The notes beneath the pieces are model-generated. The model made no database searches. It was given only the letters and a program-made list of their open reading frames with translations, and had not been told where the DNA came from. From the NCBI GenBank assembly GCA_028276345.1, contig JAPYWM010000006.1:1-19173 (forward strand): a DNA stretch of 19,173 bases, written 5' to 3'. The translations under genes and the position numbers were made by a program. Each line of letters begins with the position of its first letter. Position 1 is the first letter of the stretch. Source of the stretch: Sphingobacterium sp. (GTDB lineage: Bacteria > Bacteroidota > Bacteroidia > SpSt-205). This document shows positions 7,675-14,782 of this stretch, one piece after another.

Positions 7675-9003
7675 ATGCGAAGCCTGCTTTTAGGAGCTTT
7701 CCTCTGGGGGCTCCTCTATGCGCAAAAACCCGCCCTCCAATCAGGCCCTATGATAGGCGCCATCCAACTGCGGGAAGCTAAAATCTGGCTCCAAACCACC
7801 GCCCCGGCCCAGGTCTTCATTGAGTACACCGACTCGGCTCGTTCCGCCCCTCCCAGACGCACCGCCCCCATTCTCACAAAGGCCGAAGAGGCTTACACTG
7901 CCGTCTTTACGTTGGCGCCCTTAGAGCCCGGCACGCGCTACTACTACAAAATCTTCCTCAATGGTAAACTCCTCCCCATCGCTGATACGCTGACCTTCCG
8001 TACGCTGCCCCTGTGGAGGTGGCGCAGTGCCCCACCAGACTTCCGCTTCGTCATCGGGAGCTGCGCCTATATCAACGACTCCCCCTACGACCGGCCGGGC
8101 GAACCCTACGGTGGGGAGTACGAGATTTTCGAGCAGATAGCCGCCCAAAAGCCAGACTTTATGCTCTGGCTCGGCGATAATGTGTATTTACGCGAGCCGG
8201 ACTGGAATAGCGAAGCCGGGATTTTGTATCGTTACACGCACACGCGGAGCTTGCCGCAGCTTCAGAAGCTCCTACGTATCTGCCCACATTATGCTACCTG
8301 GGATGACCATGACTTTGGCCCGAATGATGCTGACCGGAGTTTCTGGAATCGGAATGCGACCCGGCGGGCCTTCACGCTCTTCTGGGCTAATCCCTCGTAT
8401 GGGGTTCCCTCCGCCCCCGAAGGTATCACTACCTTTTTTGAATGGGGGGATGTGGAGTTTTTTCTCTTAGATGACCGCACCTACCGCGCCCCTAATAAGC
8501 GCAAAACCGGCGATCGCAGCTTCTTAGGGGAAGCCCAGTTAGAATGGCTCATAGATGCCCTGCGCTCCAGCCGTGCGACGTTCAAGTTTGTCGCTTGTGG
8601 TGGGCAAATCCTCAGCACCAGCCAGGGCTACGAAAATATGATTGGTTTCCCCGAGGAAAGGGAAAAGCTTCTAAAGCGGCTCGAAGAGGAGGATATAGGC
8701 GGCGTGGTGTTTTTGACGGGGGATCGGCACTTTTCCGAAATCAGCCGCCTCCGCCTCGGAAATGGGCGGGTTGTGTACGACATCACCAGCTCGCCGCTCA
8801 CGGCTAAGGCCTTCACAGAAGCGGAGACCCGCGATAAAAATACCCTGCGGGTGGAGGGTACTCTGACTACCCAGCGAAACTTCATTCTGATTCAGGTAGT
8901 AGGGCCAGAGCGCAGTCGGCGGTTGGAAATAGCTTGCTACAATAGTCAGGGCGCCAAGCTCTGGGAGCGGACGATTCAGGCGTCAGAACTGTATGGGCGC
9001 TGA
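7675..9003 (+). CDS. Secreted PhoD-like alkaline phosphatase/phosphodiesterase
   Basis: From this start the protein has 442 residues and opens with a signal peptide (MRSLLLGAFLWGLLYAQ). Residues about 20-112 look like the N-terminal beta-sandwich of the PhoD family. The metallophosphatase domain follows with its metal-ligand motifs: GSC (128-130), LGDNVY (167-171), WDDHDFGPND (209-218) and TGDRHFSE (348-355). Family members hydrolyse phosphate mono- or diesters outside the cytoplasm using metal ions; the substrate here is unknown. An in-frame ATG at 7630, one base after the tpx stop, would add a 15-residue N-terminal extension and is a possible start by coupling. The start at 7675 gives a cleaner signal peptide. 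The TGA stop abuts the stop of the convergent gene with no base between and no terminator. Confidence 0.88.
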   Translation: MRSLLLGAFLWGLLYAQKPALQSGPMIGAIQLREAKIWLQTTAPAQVFIEYTDSARSAPPRRTAPILTKAEEAYTAVFTLAPLEPGTRYYYKIFLNGKLLPIADTLTFRTLPLWRWRSAPPDFRFVIGSCAYINDSPYDRPGEPYGGEYEIFEQIAAQKPDFMLWLGDNVYLREPDWNSEAGILYRYTHTRSLPQLQKLLRICPHYATWDDHDFGPNDADRSFWNRNATRRAFTLFWANPSYGVPSAPEGITTFFEWGDVEFFLLDDRTYRAPNKRKTGDRSFLGEAQLEWLIDALRSSRATFKFVACGGQILSTSQGYENMIGFPEEREKLLKRLEEEDIGGVVFLTGDRHFSEISRLRLGNGRVVYDITSSPLTAKAFTEAETRDKNTLRVEGTLTTQRNFILIQVVGPERSRRLEIACYNSQGAKLWERTIQASELYGR

Positions 9004-11205
9004 TTAGGAAGCGCCTCTTTGGCGAATCAGCCCCAGTAGCCCCCCGGCAAAGAGCGAAGACAGGAGCCACCCCGCCGTAATATGAATCCACAAGTAAAAT
9101 CGCACGGCCGCTCCAAGGGGCCGGGAACCATCCGGTATCCAGTACTCCTCCATAAAAAGGCTCACTAAGGGCAAGAAAGTATCCAGCGAATACGCCCACC
9201 CCTCAAAGGGCGGATAGTCCGGTGGTAGCGTACGCCCCTTTACATACCCCTCGCTTACCAGCACCTCTGCCGATGCGGGTACGATCAAATTATGCCCATA
9301 GGCTGCCTGAAAAATAACCGCTCCCACCACGATGAACCCCAGTGCCCACATAAAAGCAATCCAAGGCCGATAGCCGTATGCGATTGTGTAACGTAAGATG
9401 TACCGCCCGATTCGCTGCAAGGGCTGGACGCCTGCATAGCGAAGGCGATCATTTTCTTTGGCGATCAGGATATCGGTAGCATCATTATCCATGCCTAAGT
9501 GCGCAAAGACTTTTGCGAGCTGCTCATACGGCTGGGGCCGAAACTCCGGGAGCATCCGCCTCACCCAAGCCAGGCGGGCTTTTGCCGTGAGAGGCACGAG
9601 CTCCCCCTCAAAGCCCGTATACTCCAGGCCGTCTATTTGCAGGTGGCCGGGGTCAGGCCAGCTCATCTCGTCATCGTATATCAGGCCTACCTGGCTATGT
9701 TGCAGGTTGAGGGTTCCCACGAAAGTAGAGGCGCGCAGGATAAGCCGTCCGCCTACCCGGATGTACTCGGCGCGCAGCGCTTGGGCTTGCGGCGCTTGAA
9801 AGTGGGCATGGCGAATTTCCAGGTTTCCTCGGATGCGCGCCGCCCGGATATTTACCGTCCCCTCCACATTAAAGCCCTTGCCAAAGATGAGGTTGCGTCC
9901 TACGACGATGTCGCCTGCTTCCAGCGCGCGATTTTTGGGGTGGTACAGGGATGCGCTGCTGAATAGTACCTGGCCTCGTATGACAGCGCCTCTGAGATGG
10001 ACTTGGCCCACCGCCGTAAAGCCCTCCTCAAATAACGCATCCCCGCCCACTTCTATGGAATAAGCTTGGAGTGCTACCTGTCCTATATTGAAGAATCCGC
10101 CGCCATTGCAGCGTAGGTTGCCCCGGATGATGCACTTATCCAGTATAACCTGTCCGATTGCCTCAAAGCCATCAGACAATTCGAGATGTCCGCCTATTTG
10201 TACGAGGGCGGCAGTGAGTGCTTCGCCGTTCGGATTTTCTATGCGGGCCCGGATGAGGGAGAGTTCGCCCCCGATCCGACTGCCATTGAGCCGAATAACC
10301 CCCTTTGTGTAAAACCCCTCGCTCAGTCCGGCGTCCGCTGCGACTTCCATCTTATAGGCCCGCAGAGCTATCCCTGTCGAGCTTTCTATGCGAGCACCCC
10401 GGGCGATAAGCTGACGCCCAATGTAGGCGCCCCCCAGTCGTACCTCCCCCGCGATTTCCGCCTGGTCTAAAATCAAACTGCCCTTCACCTGCATCGTATC
10501 TCCTAATAGCGCCACGGAACTTTGATTATGTAGCCGGGCCGTAATGAGACTTACAGATAGCCCCACCGATGTCCCTACCATGCGCACGTCCCCCCTGGCT
10601 TCAAAGTTCTGGTCTAAAAACACCGCCCCCCGAATGTGCGCCCGGCTCAAAAGCAGCGCATAACTCTGCCCATTCCCCAGCTTAGCCCCGCTGGCAGTAA
10701 AGTTACCCGATATGGTGGCCCCGAGAAGATTTACCCCGCCGGGGATGACGCTCCGCTTCACCTCGAAGCTCCCCCGCACGCTCACGTACTCCCCCTGAAT
10801 AGCGTCCCCATAGCACCCTACCAGATGGATGGTTTGGCAGTTAGCTTCAGTGAGGTTGAGCATGCCTTCCAGGTAGCACTGCCGCAAAAACAGCCGATGC
10901 CATATCCGAGCGCCTTCCAAATTTAGCTCGCCATTTAGGTAAGCGCCTCGGATAAAAATCCCCCGCGGTGCTATCCGCCCTCTCAGGGCCCGACTCGTTA
11001 GGAGCCACTCTACAAACGCAGGTCGTAGAATATTTCGCTCTGTTGCCTGCGCTGGATAACTCAACGTCTGCGCAGAATTTCCAGAATATCCCCCAAAACT
11101 AAAAAAGTTTGCCTCCTTGCCCTCCAGAACCTGTTCCAGACAATACAGCTCAGAAGGGAGGAGGTTTGTTTGCAGGGTGGGGGGTAAAATGGCTAAGACA
11201 TCCAC
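9004..11205 (-). CDS. Membrane protein with seven tandem 49-residue beta-helix-like repeats, function unknown
   Basis: This 733-residue protein has no enzyme motif that I can recognise. Residues 1-80 are a non-repetitive N-terminus, 81-156 carry weaker GAYLNGELNLEGA-type strands, and about 157-499 hold seven tandem repeats. Each repeat runs V-x-L-x-GA-x-I-x-G-x-L, then NP-x-x-x-ALxA, then I-x-VGG-x-L and GFxAxG, suggesting a stacked beta-helix. A linker with a helical pair of the kind RMLPEFRPQPYEQLAKVF follows. The C-terminus has membrane helices at about 616-636 and 701-727 with a hydrophobic segment (671-687) between. Similar actinobacterial proteins, as I recall them, are sometimes labelled membrane-associated oxidoreductase; nothing here supports that label. 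The start is a GTG with a promoter-like TAAATTGG four bases upstream. It is divergent from the M43 protease gene, 75 bp away. Confidence 0.85.
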   Translation of the reverse strand: MDVLAILPPTLQTNLLPSELYCLEQVLEGKEANFFSFGGYSGNSAQTLSYPAQATERNILRPAFVEWLLTSRALRGRIAPRGIFIRGAYLNGELNLEGARIWHRLFLRQCYLEGMLNLTEANCQTIHLVGCYGDAIQGEYVSVRGSFEVKRSVIPGGVNLLGATISGNFTASGAKLGNGQSYALLLSRAHIRGAVFLDQNFEARGDVRMVGTSVGLSVSLITARLHNQSSVALLGDTMQVKGSLILDQAEIAGEVRLGGAYIGRQLIARGARIESSTGIALRAYKMEVAADAGLSEGFYTKGVIRLNGSRIGGELSLIRARIENPNGEALTAALVQIGGHLELSDGFEAIGQVILDKCIIRGNLRCNGGGFFNIGQVALQAYSIEVGGDALFEEGFTAVGQVHLRGAVIRGQVLFSSASLYHPKNRALEAGDIVVGRNLIFGKGFNVEGTVNIRAARIRGNLEIRHAHFQAPQAQALRAEYIRVGGRLILRASTFVGTLNLQHSQVGLIYDDEMSWPDPGHLQIDGLEYTGFEGELVPLTAKARLAWVRRMLPEFRPQPYEQLAKVFAHLGMDNDATDILIAKENDRLRYAGVQPLQRIGRYILRYTIAYGYRPWIAFMWALGFIVVGAVIFQAAYGHNLIVPASAEVLVSEGYVKGRTLPPDYPPFEGWAYSLDTFLPLVSLFMEEYWIPDGSRPLGAAVRFYLWIHITAGWLLSSLFAGGLLGLIRQRGAS
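9712..10737 (-). repeat. Seven tandem 147-bp coding repeats
   Basis: Codons 157-498 of the membrane protein fall into seven units. Units 4, 5 and 6 (beginning VIRLNGSRIG, QVILDKCIIR and QVHLRGAVIR) are exactly 49 residues long each. Conserved positions are the GA-x-I-x-G turn, the central AL, the VGG turn and the GF-x-x-x-G end. Unit 2 lacks the GF end. The repeat is clear at protein level but diverged in DNA, so it is old. Confidence 0.75.
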
Positions 11206-11209
11206 GGGG

Positions 11210-11217
11210 CCAATTTA
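11210..11217 (-). promoter_or_regulatory. Possible -7 element for the repeat membrane protein
   Basis: On the minus strand this reads TAAATTGG, one mismatch from TAnnTTTG, and ends 4 bases before the GTG start at 11205. The spacing equals that seen upstream of the divergent protease gene. The match is imperfect, so support is modest. Confidence 0.3.
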
Positions 11218-11268
11218 GTAATCTATCCGTATGGAGCCCGGTCCGTGTTTTAGCAAGCGAGAAAGTTG

Positions 11269-11276
11269 TATATTTG
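11269..11276 (+). promoter_or_regulatory. Bacteroidota -7 element for the M43 protease gene
   Basis: TATATTTG matches TAnnTTTG exactly and is followed by CCGC and the ATG at 11281. A leaderless mRNA is predicted. This sets the start at 11281 and excludes the TTG at 11266, which lies upstream of and overlaps the element. Confidence 0.55.
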
Positions 11277-11280
11277 CCGC

Positions 11281-13527
11281 ATGAGAAAGGCTTGGTTAGC
11301 CCTCCTTTTGATTTTAGGATGGGCCCAGACCCATCGCTGCGGCACGATGGCGCGTCTCGAGTACCTGATTCAGCAGGACCCCACGATCTTGACGCGCATG
11401 GCCCAGGTGGAGGCACAGACCCAGGCGTACATAGAAGCCCAGCGCCACCTGCCCTACCAGCGCACCGGGAATGTCATCACCATTCCCGTCGTCGTGCATA
11501 TTGTCTATCGCACGGCGGCGGAAAACATTTCCGATGCCCAAGTGCAGTCGCAGATTGATGTCCTCAACGAAGACTTTCGCCGCCTCAATGCGGATGCCGT
11601 CAATACCCCTTCCCTCTTTCAGAGCGTAGCCGCAGACGCCGAAATTCAGTTTTGCCTCGCTACGCGAGACCCCCTCGGTAACCCCACCAATGGCATTACC
11701 CGCACTCAGACCACGAAAACCTCATTCAGCGTCTACACCGACGATGTCAAGTACTCCTCGCAGGGCGGTAAAGATGCCTGGCCTACCGACCAGTACCTCA
11801 ACATCTGGGTATGTAAACTGGGGGGTGGCGTTTTAGGATATGCGCAGTTTCCAAATGGAGGACCGGCCGCTACCGATGGCGTCGTGATTGATTATCGCTA
11901 CTTTGGGCGTGGGGGCTCCGCGCAAGCCCCCTACAATAAAGGCCGTACCGCCACCCACGAGGTCGGCCACTGGCTCAACCTCCGCCACATCTGGGGCGAT
12001 GCCCAGTGTGGAGATGACTATGTCAACGACACGCCTGTCCAACAAGGGCCTAACTACGGCTGCCCCACCTTCCCCAAACCCTCCTGCGGCAATACCAGCG
12101 ATATGTTCATGAACTACATGGACTACACGGACGATGCTTGCATGAACCTCTTCACCCAAGGCCAAAAAACCCGCATGCGGGCGGTTCTGGCCCCTAATGG
12201 CTTTCGCGCAAGCCTCACCAGCTCTCTCGGCTGCTCACCTCCAGGCGGAGGATGTTCTGGCACGCAGACCCTCACCGCCGCCTCTGGCACCTTCTCCGAC
12301 GGCAGCGGCAGTGGTAACTACCAAAACAACAGCGATTGCCGCTGGCTCATCCAACCCCCTAACGCCACCTCCATCACCCTCACCTTCCAGAGCTTCAACC
12401 TCCTCTCCGGAGATTCGGTCATCGTGTACGATGGCAGTACCACCACAGCTCCACGCCTTGGGGCTTTCTCCGGTACCACGATCCCCCCTTCCGTCACCTC
12501 CAGCGGCGGCGTGATGCTCGTCCGTTTCGTCTCTAATGCCAGCGGGACCGCCGACGGCTTCGTCGCTTCCTATACCTCTACCCTTAACCTCCCCTGCTAC
12601 GGCACCCAAACCGTCTCCGGCGCCTCCGGCACCATCACCGACGGCAGCGGCTCTAACAACTATCAGGATAACGCCGACTGCAAGTGGATCATCACCGCTC
12701 CCTCAGGCAGCGCAGGCATCCGTATAGAATTCACCCAGTTCCGCACCGAATCCGGCTACGACTTCGTCACCCTCTACGATGGAAACGCCGTCAACTCCAA
12801 CTATATGATTCGGCGTTTCTCCGGCACCACCCTGCCTCCTATCGTAACCAGCGCTACACCTCAGGCTTTAGTATACTTCACCACCGATAATAGCACTACC
12901 GATGCGGGATGGAGTCTCAACTACACGGCCATCAGCCAGCCTTACTGCCAAGGCACGACTACCCTCACCGCCCCCTCCGGCACCATCACCGACGGCAGCG
13001 GCAATAGCGACTACACCAACCGCGCTGACTGCCGCTGGCTCATCCAACCCCCCGGCGCCACCCAGATTGAGCTTACCTTCTCCAGCTTCAATACCGAAAG
13101 TAACTACGACTTTGTCAAGGTCTATGATGGGGCCACCACCAGCGCTCCGCTCTTAGGCAGTTACAGCGGGACAACCCTACCGCCCGTCCTGCGCTCCTCC
13201 GGCGGAAGCCTGCTCATTGTATTCACCTCAGATAGCTCCATCACCCGTGCAGGCTGGAGCGCCTCCTACACCAGCAACGGAACAACCTCCCTACCCACAG
13301 AAGCAATCCCCTCCGAAGTGCGCCTCTATCCCGTCCCGTGCTTTGACTACCTCACGATTGAGGTGCCTATTAGCACCCCAGGTGAAGTGCTGGATGCCAC
13401 AGGAAGGCTCGTCTGGCAAGGCATGATACTCTCTGGCGGCTATCAGCTCCCCGTCCAAACCTGGCCATCCGGCCTGTACCTCCTCCGCATCGGCAGCCAT
13501 AGCGCCGCCCGATTTGTGAAAGAGTAA
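11281..13527 (+). CDS. Secreted M43 (pappalysin/cytophagalysin-like) zinc metalloprotease with three CUB domains and T9SS sorting tail
   Basis: This 748-residue protein begins with a signal peptide (about 1-15, ending GWA). Residues 60-318 form the protease: zinc motif HEVGHWLNLRH (226-236) and Met-turn MNYMDYTDD (277-285), as in peptidase family M43. Three CUB domains follow at about 325-432, 439-549 and 556-663, each with a Cys, a DGSG segment, DCRWLI or DCKWII, and a VYDG or LYDG motif. The last 70 residues are a T9SS type A sorting domain: LYPVP (682-686), ATGRLVWQG (706-714), WPSGLYLLRIG (728-738) and a FVKE end. The protein is therefore expected to cross the outer membrane by T9SS and be released or anchored at the surface. 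It may degrade extracellular protein; the substrate is unknown. It is monocistronic by appearance. Confidence 0.93.
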   Translation: MRKAWLALLLILGWAQTHRCGTMARLEYLIQQDPTILTRMAQVEAQTQAYIEAQRHLPYQRTGNVITIPVVVHIVYRTAAENISDAQVQSQIDVLNEDFRRLNADAVNTPSLFQSVAADAEIQFCLATRDPLGNPTNGITRTQTTKTSFSVYTDDVKYSSQGGKDAWPTDQYLNIWVCKLGGGVLGYAQFPNGGPAATDGVVIDYRYFGRGGSAQAPYNKGRTATHEVGHWLNLRHIWGDAQCGDDYVNDTPVQQGPNYGCPTFPKPSCGNTSDMFMNYMDYTDDACMNLFTQGQKTRMRAVLAPNGFRASLTSSLGCSPPGGGCSGTQTLTAASGTFSDGSGSGNYQNNSDCRWLIQPPNATSITLTFQSFNLLSGDSVIVYDGSTTTAPRLGAFSGTTIPPSVTSSGGVMLVRFVSNASGTADGFVASYTSTLNLPCYGTQTVSGASGTITDGSGSNNYQDNADCKWIITAPSGSAGIRIEFTQFRTESGYDFVTLYDGNAVNSNYMIRRFSGTTLPPIVTSATPQALVYFTTDNSTTDAGWSLNYTAISQPYCQGTTTLTAPSGTITDGSGNSDYTNRADCRWLIQPPGATQIELTFSSFNTESNYDFVKVYDGATTSAPLLGSYSGTTLPPVLRSSGGSLLIVFTSDSSITRAGWSASYTSNGTTSLPTEAIPSEVRLYPVPCFDYLTIEVPISTPGEVLDATGRLVWQGMILSGGYQLPVQTWPSGLYLLRIGSHSAARFVKE
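12253..13269 (+). repeat. Three tandem CUB-domain coding repeats
   Basis: Three copies of roughly 340-350 bp encode the CUB domains. Short stretches are almost identical in DNA between copies, for example GGCACCATCACCGACGGCAG in copies 2 and 3, with close variants in copy 1, and GACTGCCGCTGGCTCATCCA-like segments in copies 1 and 3. This suggests fairly recent duplication or gene conversion. Confidence 0.7.
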
Positions 13528-13582
13528 TCCGCACCCCCTCCGCCCTTAGCTAAGGAGACAGGCAAAGAAGCCCCTGCTTTTG

Positions 13583-13590
13583 TTTCTTTG
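13583..13590 (+). promoter_or_regulatory. Possible -7 element for the aminotransferase gene
   Basis: TTTCTTTG differs from TAnnTTTG only at the A and is followed by four bases and the ATG at 13595, the same spacing as for the M43 gene. A weak hairpin (AGAAGC and GCTTTT around a four-base loop, 13565-13580) lies just upstream and could end the protease transcript, but its U-tract is poor. Confidence 0.35.
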
Positions 13591-13594
13591 AGGG

Positions 13595-14782
13595 ATGCGA
13601 TTGGCTCCGCAAACCAGCATCTTCGCTCGGATGACGGCCTTAGCGCGCGCCTGTAACGCCATCAACCTGGCGCAAGGCCTGATGGAGCTGAGTGCCGACC
13701 CCGCCCTCCTCCAAGAGCTTTCGCATCAAGCCGCCGCGCCCGTCCACCAGTATACCCTACCCGCAGGCCTACCTGCCCTGAGAGAAGTCGTCTCCCACCT
13801 CTCGCAGCATTACTTCGGCACGCCTTATGACCCAGAGACCGAAGTTACCATCACCGTCGGAGCCACCGAAGCCATCTACACAGCTATCGCAGCTCTAAGC
13901 GAACCAGGCGATCCCATCGTCTTTTTAGAGCCAGCTTATGATAGCTACCTCCCCGCCATCCAAATGGCTAATGCCCAGCCGATTCCCCTGCGGCTGCGGG
14001 AACCCACCTTTTCTTTGCCGTGGGAAGAGCTGGATGCGGCCTTTAGCCGAGGAGCTCGCCTCTGCCTCCTCAACTTCCCCCACAATCCCACGGGCCGACG
14101 TCTCTATCCCGATGACCTGCTAAACTTCCGCCAGCTGGCCGAACGCCACCCCCAAGCGATCTTCATCATAGACGAAGCCTACGAGCTCATGGTCTGGGAA
14201 CCCGACGAGCCTTTGCCGGCTCGACCCCTGAGCCTGCGCCAAGACCCCCTCCTCCGAGAAAGGTCCATCCTCATCGGCTCCCTCGGAAAGCTCCTTGGCA
14301 TGACAGGCTGGCGCCTCGGCTACACCTTAGCTCCCCAGCCCCTCACCACCGCCATCCGAACCGTACGCCAATTCATCTCCTTTTGCGCGCCCTCCCTGCT
14401 CCAAGCCACCGCCGCCGCCTACCTCCAAACCCATATAGACCGGGCCACCTACTTTCATCCCACCCTCCTCCAAAGACGCCAGCTTACCAAAACCCTCCTC
14501 GCTCAATACACCGCCTTCCCGCCCCTCACCTGCGAAGGCTCCTACTTCTTCCTCCTGCCCATCCGGGACTATACAGACGAAAGGGACGCCGTTCTGGCTG
14601 AGCGCCTGACTCAGGCCTATGGGGTCGCGACGATTCCCCTTAGCCCCTTCTATCATGACGGGTATGACCCGGGGTATTTGCGACTGTGTTTTGCTCGGCC
14701 CGAAGAGGTGCTCACAGAAGGGATTCGTCGGCTGGGGCAGGCTTTTCCGCCGAAGGTTCCACCCAACGGCCATCCGCTTTGA
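13595..14782 (+). CDS. Pyridoxal-phosphate aminotransferase, class I (methionine/kynurenine aminotransferase-like)
   Basis: This is a 395-residue fold-type I aminotransferase. It has the PLP motifs HNPTG (163-167), IIDEAYE with Asp193 and Tyr196 (191-197), and SLGKLLGMTGWRLGY with the Schiff-base Lys232 and Arg239 (229-243). A C-terminal YLRLCFA carries the carboxylate-binding arginine. Overall it resembles the methionine/kynurenine/glutamine aminotransferases used in methionine salvage and aromatic amino acid turnover. The N-terminal loop reads LAQGLMEL (25-32), where that group usually has LAQGFPDF. This loop lies near the substrate, so specificity may differ. The last 23 codons plus stop overlap the 3' end of convergent ispG by 71 bp. 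Exact substrate is uncertain. Confidence 0.87.
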   Translation: MRLAPQTSIFARMTALARACNAINLAQGLMELSADPALLQELSHQAAAPVHQYTLPAGLPALREVVSHLSQHYFGTPYDPETEVTITVGATEAIYTAIAALSEPGDPIVFLEPAYDSYLPAIQMANAQPIPLRLREPTFSLPWEELDAAFSRGARLCLLNFPHNPTGRRLYPDDLLNFRQLAERHPQAIFIIDEAYELMVWEPDEPLPARPLSLRQDPLLRERSILIGSLGKLLGMTGWRLGYTLAPQPLTTAIRTVRQFISFCAPSLLQATAAAYLQTHIDRATYFHPTLLQRRQLTKTLLAQYTAFPPLTCEGSYFFLLPIRDYTDERDAVLAERLTQAYGVATIPLSPFYHDGYDPGYLRLCFARPEEVLTEGIRRLGQAFPPKVPPNGHPL

